Part shown: positions 17,344 to 25,599 of the stretch, piece by piece
Layout of the letters: each line of letters starts with the position of its first letter
Position numbering within the stretch: position 1 is the stretch's first letter
Assembly: GCF_009753675.1 (NCBI RefSeq)
Contig: NZ_WQLV01000015.1
Location: forward strand, 1 to 64,000
DNA: 64,000 bases
Direction: 5' to 3'
From: Parasedimentitalea huanghaiensis
GTDB lineage: Bacteria > Pseudomonadota > Alphaproteobacteria > Rhodobacterales > Rhodobacteraceae
Translations under genes and position numbers: made by a program
The notes under the pieces: model-generated
The model's input: only the letters and a program-made list of their open reading frames with translations
What the model was told of the DNA's origin: nothing
Database searches by the model: none

Positions 17344-17487
17344 GTCCAGGCTCCGTCTTGGCTTTGGTTTGGGCTGGCCCAATACAAAGGGCTGCCAATC
17401 AGTGTTGGTAGTGGTAGCGGGCAAAAAGCTCGGTATTGGAGGTTGGGTTTTGGGCTCCCTGACCCGTCCCAGCCTCGATGCCGCTGA

Positions 17488-17520
17488 CAAAAAGAAAGGG
17501 CAGGCGCCTGGCCCGCCCTT
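17488..17520 (-). terminator. Terminator or attenuator directly after nirS
   Basis: On the minus strand a stem AAGGGCGGGC/GCCTGCCCTT (one mismatch) with a short loop is followed by TCTTTTTG, 22 nt after the nirS stop. This should end most nirS transcripts while allowing partial read-through into the nirT-like gene. Confidence 0.7.
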
Positions 17521-17541
17521 CCTATTGGGTTTTGGGTCACA

Positions 17542-19218
17542 TTATGTGACGTGGTTCGAACGGTTGTAGACGTTGAACTTGCCGGTTGGTGCGTAGAGAC
17601 CTTTGACGCGGCCAATCTCTTCAAGAGTTTTGGCGTCGTAGATTACGATCTCACCATTTGGTTCAAGCGAGTCAGACATGTTCCATTTGGAAACCCAAAC
17701 TTCGGTGCCATCTGCGTTGAACTCAAAGTGCACAGCAGCGGTACCTGGAGTGTCAGTGACCTGGATTGTTTTCACAATCTCACCAGTTTCCTTGGAGATA
17801 ACCTGAACTGATTGCTGAATTTCTGGCTCTGGGTGCTTGGTTTGGTCAGCCCAGTAGTAGTCAGAATTCGGGTGTGTCCGGATGAACAGACCAGCACCGT
17901 CAGTTTCAACTTCGTAACAGGTCTTCCAAGCTTGGTCAGGGTGACCTTCGGGATCGTTGCCCCAGACAGTTACAGTCCCGACACCAAGGTGAGTTGTGCC
18001 AGCTACAGGACCACAGTTCGGGTCGATCCAGTTGGCGCCAGGGCCAGGGTGTGGCAATGCGGCAGTGTCGATGATCGCTTCAAGCTTGCGCTCTTTGGCA
18101 TCAACAACAACCATCTGGTTCGACGCGTTTGCGGCGATCTGGAAGTAACGACCTGTTGGATCAAAGAACCCATCGTGCAAGAAGCGCGAGGTGTCGATTT
18201 TGTCGATCCGCAGGTTGTCCAGGTCAGAATAGTCGACCTGCCACATCTGGCCCAGTTCCTTCACAGCCACCAGCCATGTTGGCTCGTGCGGGGTGGTGTA
18301 GATCGCTGCCACGCGGGCTTCTTCCACATAGTCACCTTCGGTGTTCACGCCGCGTGTTGAAACAACTTTCAGCGGTTCCATGGTGACAGCGTCCGAGATC
18401 ACGAAGTGTGGAGGCCAGTATGCCCCACCGATGATGTACTTGCCGTCGCCGGATACGGCTACGTCGCGTGCGTCATAGGCAACTTTGACTTCTGAAACCA
18501 ACATCTTGTCTGGCGTCTGCCAGAGGTCGATTTTGGTCATCTTGCCGTCACGGCCCATAGTGTACCAGAAGCGGCCGGGGTTCTCAGGCTCGGAGATTGA
18601 GTGGTGCTCAGATGCTTTGATCACGTGAACCGCATAGCCGGTTGGGATGTGAACCAGAACTTCTTTGGTGTCGCCGTCAATGACAGCCACTTTACCGGCG
18701 TCACGCTCGATAACCACAAAGAAGTTTTCCCAGTTGCGGCCGTGCAGCGGCTCGGTTGGGTAGTCAGCTTCTTCAACATAGATTTTGCGAGTGGCTTCCA
18801 TCTGGGCCAGCGACATTTCTGGCGGTTTAGGCGGATCCATTTGGATATAGGTTGCCATATCCCGGATCTGGTCTTCGGTCATGATGTCCGAAAAGTTGTT
18901 CATCCCGCCTTCGGTTCCCCAGGCGATAATTTTTTCAAGACGTTCCTGACCCAGCTTCAGTGTGCCGCCTTCAACAACGGTGCCGTCGGCTTTGGTTGTC
19001 TTCACAACCGGTTCAAGATTTTTACCAGTGGCGCCTTTGCGCAGAACACCGTGACAGCCAGCGCATTGTTCAAAATACAGCTGTTTCGATGCGTCAAAGG
19101 CTTCCTCACTCAAAGTGGGGCCTTCTGCGAGTGCGGGCGCGGCAGTGGAGCCGAGCAACAATGCAAAGCCAACTCCAAGTGTCCTACGAGCTTTAGTATA
19201 GGTGATTCCAAGCGACAT
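17542..19218 (-). CDS. nirS: NirS, cytochrome cd1 nitrite reductase
   Basis: A 558-residue periplasmic enzyme that reduces nitrite to nitric oxide. A signal peptide (residues about 1-31) precedes a cytochrome c domain with CAGCH at 52-56, then the eight-bladed haem d1 propeller. The d1 proximal ligand is His198 (GYAVHVIKASEHH). The two catalytic histidines are His348 (RFLHDGFFD) and His390 (LPHPGPGANW). The length is normal (Pseudomonas about 568). The ATG at 19216-19218 has GGAGAG upstream; the open frame extends further but without similarity. It is first in the 13-gene run, preceded by an FNR/Dnr box at 19280-19293 and followed by a terminator. Confidence 0.96.
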   Translation of the reverse strand: MSLGITYTKARRTLGVGFALLLGSTAAPALAEGPTLSEEAFDASKQLYFEQCAGCHGVLRKGATGKNLEPVVKTTKADGTVVEGGTLKLGQERLEKIIAWGTEGGMNNFSDIMTEDQIRDMATYIQMDPPKPPEMSLAQMEATRKIYVEEADYPTEPLHGRNWENFFVVIERDAGKVAVIDGDTKEVLVHIPTGYAVHVIKASEHHSISEPENPGRFWYTMGRDGKMTKIDLWQTPDKMLVSEVKVAYDARDVAVSGDGKYIIGGAYWPPHFVISDAVTMEPLKVVSTRGVNTEGDYVEEARVAAIYTTPHEPTWLVAVKELGQMWQVDYSDLDNLRIDKIDTSRFLHDGFFDPTGRYFQIAANASNQMVVVDAKERKLEAIIDTAALPHPGPGANWIDPNCGPVAGTTHLGVGTVTVWGNDPEGHPDQAWKTCYEVETDGAGLFIRTHPNSDYYWADQTKHPEPEIQQSVQVISKETGEIVKTIQVTDTPGTAAVHFEFNADGTEVWVSKWNMSDSLEPNGEIVIYDAKTLEEIGRVKGLYAPTGKFNVYNRSNHVT

Positions 19219-19279
19219 GATCACTCTCCGTTTGCTGGTGAGGCGGGGTGAATATGGGTCGGATTCCCTTGTGCGATCC

Positions 19280-19293
19280 TTGACTTTCGTTAA
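19280..19293 (-). promoter_or_regulatory. FNR/Dnr box of the nirS promoter
   Basis: TTGACTTTCGTTAA differs from TTGAC-N4-GTCAA by one base. Its centre is 68 nt upstream of the nirS ATG, so a start site about 41 nt downstream would leave a leader of roughly 27 nt. A poorer copy (TTGACTTTGGATAA) is at 19393. Confidence 0.6.
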
Positions 19294-19558
19294 TTGCACT
19301 CTCGAATTCGTGATAAGGTTGCCCATTTTGGTCAGCCAGCGTTGAAAGCTGGCGGAATAAGTCGATACGATTTGCGACTTTTCTACGGCTGCTTGACTTT
19401 GGATAAGGCGTCGAGATCGACCACGACTAAGGTTGTCAGTGTCAAACGCGGGCTCCCCGGTCTAGCCATTGCCATCTTTTGGTGAGGCTGGTGGTCGCGA
19501 GATCGGTATTGAGCCATGGAAACCCGAAAAAACTGTCGGGGTGCAGTGGTATCAATTT

Positions 19559-19631
19559 GCCAGCCGTCTCGATGCACCCTTGGTGCGTGACGGAGCCTAG
19601 GCTGACCTTTTCCGGTCAGCGGACGGCTGGC
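19559..19631. other. Nested inverted repeats forming a three-way junction
   Basis: A perfect 10-bp outer stem (GCCAGCCGTC at 19559-19568 with GACGGCTGGC at 19622-19631) encloses two hairpins: GCACC-CTT-GGTGC (19574-19586) and GCTGACC-TTTTCC-GGTCAGC (19601-19620). It lies between the end of the gntR gene and the nirS promoter. It may be a structured small RNA, a mobile palindromic element or part of the gntR transcript end; no known family is recognised. The rest of the 450-nt spacer 19219-19668 holds the nirS promoter and no gene. Confidence 0.5.
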
Positions 19632-19668
19632 TACTATTTTCCATTCTGTCAGAATCCGAAAATGTTCT

Positions 19669-20358
19669 TCAGATCGATATGCCCGCGCAGGCGGCCGTGT
19701 TCCTAATATGCTCGACCATGGCCGTTTGGGCCGCATCTGCATCCCGGGCATTCAGGGCTGCGATGATAGCCCTGTGTTCGGCAATCGAACTGGCCATCCG
19801 GTCCAACGCGGTAAAGGGGATCGGCTGACGTTGGGTCTCCATTACCATGGCACTCAGAGAGGTATAGGTCTGCAGCAATAGGGAATTACGACTTTTGCCA
19901 GCGATAATTTGGTGAAACTCCAGATCTTCATCGACATTGGCGATCAGGTCCCCTTGCGCCCATGCGGCTTCCATCTTGTCCGTTGCGGCGGTGAGCAGCG
20001 AAATGTCGTCAAGGGTTGAGGTCTCGGCGGCATGCCGGGCCAACTGACCTTCTAACAGCAAGCGCACTTCGAAGACGTCGGCCATTCCATAGTCATCGGT
20101 ATACCGCCACTGGGTACTGTTTGCGGCCGGCATGTCCTGTGGGTCAGTGACAAAGGTCCCTCGACCGGGATAGGTGCGGATTAGCCCCAGCGTTTCAAGC
20201 GTCATCAGTGCTTCACGCAGCGATGGGCGCGAGACGCCCAATTGTTCAGATAACACGCGCTGAGACGGCAGTCGTTCTGCACTGCTCAGTTTTCCGGATT
20301 GGATCATCTCTTGCAATTGCCGGGCAATGGCTTGGGAAACTGGGGTGCGTTCGATCAT
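19669..20358 (-). CDS. GntR-family (FadR/FCD subfamily) regulator
   Basis: A 229-residue repressor-type regulator. The winged helix is N-terminal (SAERLPSQRVLSEQLGVSRPSLREAL, followed by LGLIRTYPGRGTFV), and the FCD helical ligand domain occupies about 90-225 (DVFEVRLLLEGQLARHAAE; DLEFHQIIAGKSRN; EHRAIIAALNARDADAAQTAM). The ATG at 20356-20358 gives the usual short N-terminus; the open frame extends much farther upstream through the promoter. It is divergent from the amino acid ABC transporter operon, and a 21-bp palindrome with a TGGTCTGACC core lies between them, so it likely represses that operon until the substrate is present. Confidence 0.88.
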   Translation of the reverse strand: MIERTPVSQAIARQLQEMIQSGKLSSAERLPSQRVLSEQLGVSRPSLREALMTLETLGLIRTYPGRGTFVTDPQDMPAANSTQWRYTDDYGMADVFEVRLLLEGQLARHAAETSTLDDISLLTAATDKMEAAWAQGDLIANVDEDLEFHQIIAGKSRNSLLLQTYTSLSAMVMETQRQPIPFTALDRMASSIAEHRAIIAALNARDADAAQTAMVEHIRNTAACAGISI

Positions 20359-20466
20359 GCGTTGGTCATAGCTTTTCGGGTTTTCAGACAATTCGCAATC
20401 TACACGCGACAGCCGAATTGGCCAGAGGCAAGTGTTTTTGCTTGAAACGGTCCTAGCTCTGTGCTT

Positions 20467-20487
20467 CTTACTGGTCTGACCGGTAAG
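20467..20487. promoter_or_regulatory. Probable GntR operator
   Basis: A near-perfect 21-bp palindrome with outer arms CTTAC/GTAAG and core TGGTCTGACC, close to the TnGTnnnACnA pattern of FadR-type regulators. It lies 49 nt upstream of the binding-protein start and 109 nt from the divergent gntR start. Confidence 0.6.
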
Positions 20488-20535
20488 ACCACTTTGCCGG
20501 ATACGTTGCAAGAAGAAATTCAGGGAGGACTCAAG

Positions 20536-21318
20536 ATGCTTGTTGATAAAGTCAAAATACTCATTGCGGCACTCGCGACTACGGGCGCACTGACCACCAC
20601 GGCACAGGCCGACACATGGCAAGTCGGAGCGAACATTGGGAATGTTCCGTGGGAGTTTCAGGACGAAACTGGTGCGTTTGTTGGATTTGAGATTGATTTG
20701 GTGAACGAAGTCGCCAGTCGCTTGGGTCATGACGTTGAAATCGTCAATATCCCCTTTAACGGCCTATTTTCTGCGGTTCAATCAGGCCGGGCTGACCTTG
20801 CTATCTCGTCGATCACCATCACCGAAAAACGCCTTGAATCCGTGAGTTTTGCCCAGCCCTATTATGATAGCGACCAGTCGCTGACTGTGGTCGAAGGCGG
20901 CCCGGCATCCGTGGCTGAAATGAAGGGTAAAGTGGTTGGCGTTGATACCGGGTCAACTGGTGACATGTGGGCAACTGAACAGAGTGACACAGCAGGCTTT
21001 ACTGAAATCCGACGTTACGAAGGCCTGGCTCCTGCGATGCTAGATCTCGGTGCTGGCCGTATTCAGGGCTATATCTCCGACATTCCAGCATTGCTGTATT
21101 ACGTCAAAGACAAACCCAATTTGAAAGTAGTTGCCCGGATCGAGACCGGCGAACGCTATTCGATGATGTTTGACAAAAACGCTGAACTGGCTGGGCAGGT
21201 CAACGAAGTGCTGACGGCGCTCAAGAACGAAGGCGTCATCGCCGGCCTGCACGAGAAATGGTTTGGGGCCACCCCCGAGGATACCACCTCGACCGTCGCT
21301 GTCATGGACATGCCGTAA
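20536..21318 (+). CDS. Polar amino acid-type ABC transporter, periplasmic binding protein
   Basis: A 260-residue family 3 solute-binding protein. The signal peptide (MLVDKVKILIAALATTGAL, ending TTAQA) is followed by the two-lobe domain: GNVPWEFQDETGAFVGFEIDL, the family signature FNGLFSAVQSGRADLAISSI, then TITEKRLESVSFAQPYYDS. The ATG at 20536 has GGAGGA upstream; a GTG farther upstream lies inside the operator. Ligand residues do not single out one amino acid. Followed by a hairpin and then by the permease and ATPase genes; with the aminotransferase and dihydropyrimidinase downstream the ligand may be an amino acid derivative or cyclic ureide. Confidence 0.87.
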   Translation: MLVDKVKILIAALATTGALTTTAQADTWQVGANIGNVPWEFQDETGAFVGFEIDLVNEVASRLGHDVEIVNIPFNGLFSAVQSGRADLAISSITITEKRLESVSFAQPYYDSDQSLTVVEGGPASVAEMKGKVVGVDTGSTGDMWATEQSDTAGFTEIRRYEGLAPAMLDLGAGRIQGYISDIPALLYYVKDKPNLKVVARIETGERYSMMFDKNAELAGQVNEVLTALKNEGVIAGLHEKWFGATPEDTTSTVAVMDMP

Positions 21319-21330
21319 CACAGATCCTTG

Positions 21331-21357
21331 CCATGCCCGTCGCAACTTCGGGCATGG
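21331..21357 (+). terminator. Hairpin after binding-protein gene
   Basis: A 9-bp stem CCATGCCCG/CGGGCATGG with a 9-nt loop, 12 nt after the stop and before the permease gene, with no long U-run. It probably stabilises the 5' message so that binding protein exceeds membrane components. Confidence 0.55.
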
Positions 21358-21379
21358 CTCTTACACCGGCAGGACTTTC

Positions 21380-22051
21380 ATGGAAATTATTGACACCTTC
21401 TTCAACGTCGAAGTGTTGCTTCGAACCTATCCTCTTATGCTCAAGGGTCTTTGGATCACTATAAAGCTGGGTGTGGTCAGCATCATCGCGGGTTTGGCAC
21501 TTGGATTGGTCCTTGCCTTGATCCGTCTTTACGCCGCACCACCTGTCCAACTTCTGGCCCGTATTTATATCGACGTTTTCCGTTCGTTGCCCTTACTCGT
21601 GCTGTTGATCATCGTCTATTATGCGCTGCCCTTTGTGGGAATCAGCATGTCGTCATTCTGGTCTGCGATGGTGGCCTTGACCCTGGTGTCTGGCGCCTAC
21701 ACGGCCGAGATTTTTCGGGCCGGAATCCAGGCTATCCCCAAGGGTCAGTTTGAGGCCTCGCAGGCACTAGGCCTCGGGTATCGACATATGATGGTTGACG
21801 TCATCCTGCCACAGGCAGTCAAAATCGTAATTCCGCCGCTTACCAATAATTCCATAAATGTGGTCAAGGATACGGCCTTGGCATCGGTCGTGGCCATGCC
21901 GGACCTGTTGAAACAGGCCACTCAGGCACAGGCTTTGGCGGCCAATCCCAGCCCTTTGATTTTGGCCGCAGCTATCTACGTGACGATCTTGTGGCCACTG
22001 GTCGCCGCAGTTTCACGAATGGAGCGCCGGATTGGCGCGGGAGAACGCTGA
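21380..22051 (+). CDS. Polar amino acid-type ABC transporter, permease
   Basis: A 223-residue HisM/GlnP-type inner-membrane protein with about five transmembrane segments. It shows the N-terminal motif [20 protein letters not shown] and the cytoplasmic loop contacting the ATPase ([24 protein letters not shown]). Only one permease gene is present, so the channel is probably a homodimer. The ATG at 21380 is chosen over an upstream in-frame start inside the hairpin region; its stop overlaps the ATPase start by one base. Confidence 0.88.
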   Translation: MEIIDTFFNVEVLLRTYPLMLKGLWITIKLGVVSIIAGLALGLVLALIRLYAAPPVQLLARIYIDVFRSLPLLVLLIIVYYALPFVGISMSSFWSAMVALTLVSGAYTAEIFRAGIQAIPKGQFEASQALGLGYRHMMVDVILPQAVKIVIPPLTNNSINVVKDTALASVVAMPDLLKQATQAQALAANPSPLILAAAIYVTILWPLVAAVSRMERRIGAGER

Positions 22052-22788
22052 TGGACGGTTTTGTCAGTATCCGCAACCTACAGAAATTCTATGGCGAGTT
22101 TCGTGCGTTGAAAGGTATAAATTTGGACATTGCCGAGGGAGAGGTCATCTGCATCGTCGGTCCGTCTGGCTCGGGGAAGTCGACACTGATCCGGTGCATC
22201 AACCGATTGGAAAGTTTTGAAGACACCAGCGAAATCGTTGTTGACGGCATACCAGTTATGCCGGGAAAATCGCTGGCTAAGGTGCGCGCCGAGGTGGGCA
22301 TGGTGTTCCAATCCTTCAACCTGTTTCCGCATTTGACAGTCCGCCGCAACGTAATGCTGGCCCCATCGCGCGTGCGTGGGCTCAGTACAACAGAGGCCAC
22401 TGACCGGGCCAACTTTCTCCTGGAGCGCGTCGGCATATCAGAGCAGGCTGACAAATACCCCGAGCATCTGTCAGGTGGTCAGCAACAACGAGTGGCCATC
22501 GCCCGTGCCTTGGCGATGGAACCGCGCGTCATGTTGTTCGATGAACCTACCAGTGCGCTGGACCCCGAGATGGTTGGCGAGGTGCTGGATGTGATGAAGG
22601 ATCTGGCTGGTACGGGCGTCACAATGATCGTCGTTACCCATGAAATGGGGTTCGCGCGGCAGGTTGCGGACCGGGTTATTTTTATGGATGGCGGCGAGGT
22701 GATAGAGACCGGCAAACCCGACGAAATCTTTTCCAATCCAAAAGAACCCCGTACGCAGAATTTCCTGAGTGCGGTTCTGAACCACTGA
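22051..22788 (+). CDS. Polar amino acid-type ABC transporter, ATP-binding protein
   Basis: A 245-residue GlnQ/HisP-type ATPase. Walker A is GPSGSGKST (about residue 37), the Q-loop lies in [13 protein letters not shown], the signature is LSGGQQQR, Walker B is [13 protein letters not shown], and the H-loop is VVTHEMGFA. The length is typical. It overlaps the permease stop by one base (TGATG). It powers import by the two preceding products. Confidence 0.92.
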   Translation: MDGFVSIRNLQKFYGEFRALKGINLDIAEGEVICIVGPSGSGKSTLIRCINRLESFEDTSEIVVDGIPVMPGKSLAKVRAEVGMVFQSFNLFPHLTVRRNVMLAPSRVRGLSTTEATDRANFLLERVGISEQADKYPEHLSGGQQQRVAIARALAMEPRVMLFDEPTSALDPEMVGEVLDVMKDLAGTGVTMIVVTHEMGFARQVADRVIFMDGGEVIETGKPDEIFSNPKEPRTQNFLSAVLNH

Positions 22789-22806
22789 TCCATGAAAGAG
22801 GCGAAA

Positions 22807-24063
22807 ATGACCGAAACCAAAGATCAGATCGATCAGACATTTGTGCAGTCGCATTTTCCCGGGTTGAAAAGTGACTGGGCGTTTTTCGACAACGCCGGAG
22901 GGTCGCAAACCGTACTGGGTGCGATCGAAAAGGTCACTGAATTCCTGACCCACCGAGATGTGCAGATTGGTGGCAGCTACGACGTGTCACTTGCCGCCGC
23001 CGCTGCATTGATGGACGGACGCAGGGCGATGCAGACCATGACAAATGCCGCTCGCCCTGAGGAAATCGTGTTTGGTCACTCTACAACGGCGCTTATGCAG
23101 ATCCTCGCCAATGCGATGCGCAGCCAGTTCGTTCCGGGAGACGAAATCATCATTTCTATCGCAGACCATGAATCCAACATCGGCCCATGGGACAGGCTAC
23201 GCGAGTTTGGCATTGTCGTGAAATTCTGGCCGGTCGACAAAGAAACCTATGCGCTGCAACTTGATGATCTGGATGCCCTGATGACCGAGCGCACCAAACT
23301 TGTCTGCGTGCATCACGTCTCAAACATCCTTGGGCAGGTGAACCCGATCGCCGACTACGTAAAATTCGTGCATGACCGCGGCGCGAAAATCTGTGTTGAT
23401 GCCGTGGCCTATGCCCCTCACCGCGCCATTGATGTGCAGGCCTGGGATGTCGACTACTATGTGTTCAGCCTTTACAAATGTTATGGGCCGCATGTGGCGG
23501 TGATGTATGGCAAGTACGATCTGCTGACGGAACTGGACGGGCAGTATCACTATTTCTATGGCAAAGACAAAGTTCCCGGCAAGTTGGAGCCAGGAAATCC
23601 CAACTATGAACTGGCTTTCAGTGCCGTGGGTATCGTTGAGTATCTGGCAGCCCTTGGTGAACATGAGGGAGGTACTGGATCTCAGCGCAACAAGCTGGAG
23701 GCCGCCTTTGTTGCGATTGCAAAACAAGAGGACGCCCTGACCAACAGATTGCTGGCCAATCTGCGCGGGCGCAACGACGTTCGGGTGATCGGCGCCACCT
23801 GCAACATCGGATCGAACCGTGTGCCCACGATCGCATTTAAGATCGACGGGCATCATTCAGGCGAATTCACTAAGGCGATGGATGAATATGGCATCGCTAT
23901 CCGCTTTGGCGACTTTCACACCCGACGTCTGATCGAAGAGCTGGACGAAGATGAGGATGGCGGCGTGATCCGGGTGTCGATGGTGCATTACAACACGCTT
24001 GAACAAGTCGACCGGTTTTGCGCGGCGATGACCGCGATCACCGGCAACTGCGCTGCGGCGTAA
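22807..24063 (+). CDS. Class V aminotransferase / cysteine desulfurase-like PLP enzyme
   Basis: A 418-residue fold-type I PLP enzyme. Landmarks: FDNAGGSQT near residue 27, ADHESNIGPW (His121 stacks on PLP in this class), CVDAVAYAPH (Asp198), and the Schiff-base Lys224 in VFSLYKCYGPH. No cysteine-bearing active-site loop typical of NifS/IscS is evident, so it is probably an aminotransferase, lyase or epimerase rather than a desulfurase. The ATG at 22807 has GAGG upstream; the ATG at 22792 is an alternative. It follows the transporter operon and precedes the dihydropyrimidinase by 5 nt, so it likely processes the imported compound. The substrate is not deducible. Confidence 0.78.
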   Translation: MTETKDQIDQTFVQSHFPGLKSDWAFFDNAGGSQTVLGAIEKVTEFLTHRDVQIGGSYDVSLAAAAALMDGRRAMQTMTNAARPEEIVFGHSTTALMQILANAMRSQFVPGDEIIISIADHESNIGPWDRLREFGIVVKFWPVDKETYALQLDDLDALMTERTKLVCVHHVSNILGQVNPIADYVKFVHDRGAKICVDAVAYAPHRAIDVQAWDVDYYVFSLYKCYGPHVAVMYGKYDLLTELDGQYHYFYGKDKVPGKLEPGNPNYELAFSAVGIVEYLAALGEHEGGTGSQRNKLEAAFVAIAKQEDALTNRLLANLRGRNDVRVIGATCNIGSNRVPTIAFKIDGHHSGEFTKAMDEYGIAIRFGDFHTRRLIEELDEDEDGGVIRVSMVHYNTLEQVDRFCAAMTAITGNCAAA

Positions 24064-24068
24064 CCCTC

Positions 24069-25487
24069 ATGGAGACATGTGACCTTGCCATTCGCGGCGG
24101 TACTCTTGTGACGGCTACAGACCAGTTTTCCGCAGACATCGGCATCCGCGATGGCCGCATCGTACAGATTGCCGAGAGTGTCTCTGCAACGGAGGAAATC
24201 GACGCAAGCGGGCTTCTCGTACTGCCGGGCGGCATCGACGCCCATGTGCATCTGGATCAGCCGACATCGGACGGCACCGTGATGGCAGATGATTTCGCTA
24301 GTGGTACCCGTTCTGCTGCGGCTGGGGGGAATACCACGGTCCTGCCTTTTGCGATGCAGGTTAAGGGCAGTTCGCTGCGCCAATCCGTCGAGGATTACCA
24401 TCGTAAAGCAGACGGAAATTGCTTTACAGATGTGTCATTCCATCTGGTGATTTCGGACCCGACACCACAGGTCCTGGGCCAGGAATTGCCAGCACTCGTG
24501 CGTGATGGCTACACCTCGTTCAAGGTCTTCATGACGTACGACGATCTGATGCTGAATGATACCGAACTCCTTGAGGTATTTGATGTAGCCCGACGTGAAC
24601 AAGCGCTGGTGATGGTACATGCAGAAGGCCACGACGCGATCCGCTACATGACGGATAAGCTGGAGACCGAAGGAAAGACCGCGCCCTACTATCACGCCGA
24701 GGCGCATGCCCAAATCGCCGAACGCGAGGCCACGCACCGCGCAATCAGTCATGCCCAGCTTACGGATGTGCCCGTCGTCATCGTGCATGTCTCTGGCCGC
24801 GACCCGATGGAGCAAATTCAATGGGCCCGAAAACGCGGCATGAAAGTTTTTGCCGAAACCTGCCCGCAATACATCACCCTGACCCGCGATGACCTCAAGG
24901 GACTGAACATGGATTTCGAGGGGGCTAAGTATGTCTGTTCACCCCCACCTCGAGACCACGACAGTCAGGCCGCCATCTGGGACGGGTTGCGCGATGGAAC
25001 ATTCGATCTGTTTTCGTCGGACCACTGCCCGTTCTATTTTGAAGCCCCCGACAATACCGGCAAGAACAACGATCGCGCCCGGACATCGTTCAAATGGGTG
25101 CCTAACGGAATACCCGGGGTAGAAACGCGCCTGCCGATCCTTTTTTCTGAAGGGGTCAGCAAGGGCCGGATCAGTATCGAACGCTTTGTCGCGTTGACCT
25201 CAACGAACCCGGCACGGCTTTATGGTTTGCATCCGCAAAAGGGGACGTTGTCGGTGGGAGCGGATGCTGACATCACCCTATGGGATCCAGAACTACAGGC
25301 CACAATTCGTCAGGATCGACTAAACCATGGTTCAGACTACACCCCCTTCGAAGGACTGCAGATTACAGGTTGGCCCGTGCGCACGATCCTGCGTGGTCAG
25401 ACCGTTGCCAAAGATGGCAAACCGACCGCCGCTGCTGCGTCAGGTCGTCATCTGAAGCGCGGCACCAGCGTCACTGGATATCCTTGA
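24069..25487 (+). CDS. Dihydropyrimidinase / D-hydantoinase-type cyclic amidohydrolase
   Basis: A 472-residue metal-dependent amidohydrolase that opens cyclic ureides or imides. Metal ligands His59 and His61 are in GGIDAHVHLDQP; the carboxylated Lys152 in YTSFKVFMTYDD; later ligands are in VVIVHVSGRD and SSDHCPFYF. The length and order match dihydropyrimidinases. The ATG at 24069 (METCDLAIRGG) is 5 nt after the aminotransferase stop; the earlier in-frame start lies inside that gene. A second, diverged hydantoinase is at 33284-34681. Ring-opening of an imported hydantoin- or dihydropyrimidine-like compound is the likely role. Confidence 0.85.
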   Translation: METCDLAIRGGTLVTATDQFSADIGIRDGRIVQIAESVSATEEIDASGLLVLPGGIDAHVHLDQPTSDGTVMADDFASGTRSAAAGGNTTVLPFAMQVKGSSLRQSVEDYHRKADGNCFTDVSFHLVISDPTPQVLGQELPALVRDGYTSFKVFMTYDDLMLNDTELLEVFDVARREQALVMVHAEGHDAIRYMTDKLETEGKTAPYYHAEAHAQIAEREATHRAISHAQLTDVPVVIVHVSGRDPMEQIQWARKRGMKVFAETCPQYITLTRDDLKGLNMDFEGAKYVCSPPPRDHDSQAAIWDGLRDGTFDLFSSDHCPFYFEAPDNTGKNNDRARTSFKWVPNGIPGVETRLPILFSEGVSKGRISIERFVALTSTNPARLYGLHPQKGTLSVGADADITLWDPELQATIRQDRLNHGSDYTPFEGLQITGWPVRTILRGQTVAKDGKPTAAAASGRHLKRGTSVTGYP

Positions 25488-25599
25488 ACAGGGCGAGACA
25501 ATTTCCAAAAATGCCCGTGTGGATGACCGGGTTCTGATGGATTGGACTTCGCCCAATGTATCTGAGCCAACAGCACATTCAGGCTACGTTTTTTGGGGG

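Noticed and set aside
19335-19353. Hairpin GCCAGC/GCTGGC upstream of nirS
   Set aside because: Six-bp stem, common by chance; no U-run or conserved context.
19393-19406. Second TTGACTTTGGATAA box upstream of nirS
   Set aside because: Too many mismatches in the right half to call; the box at 19280 is better placed.
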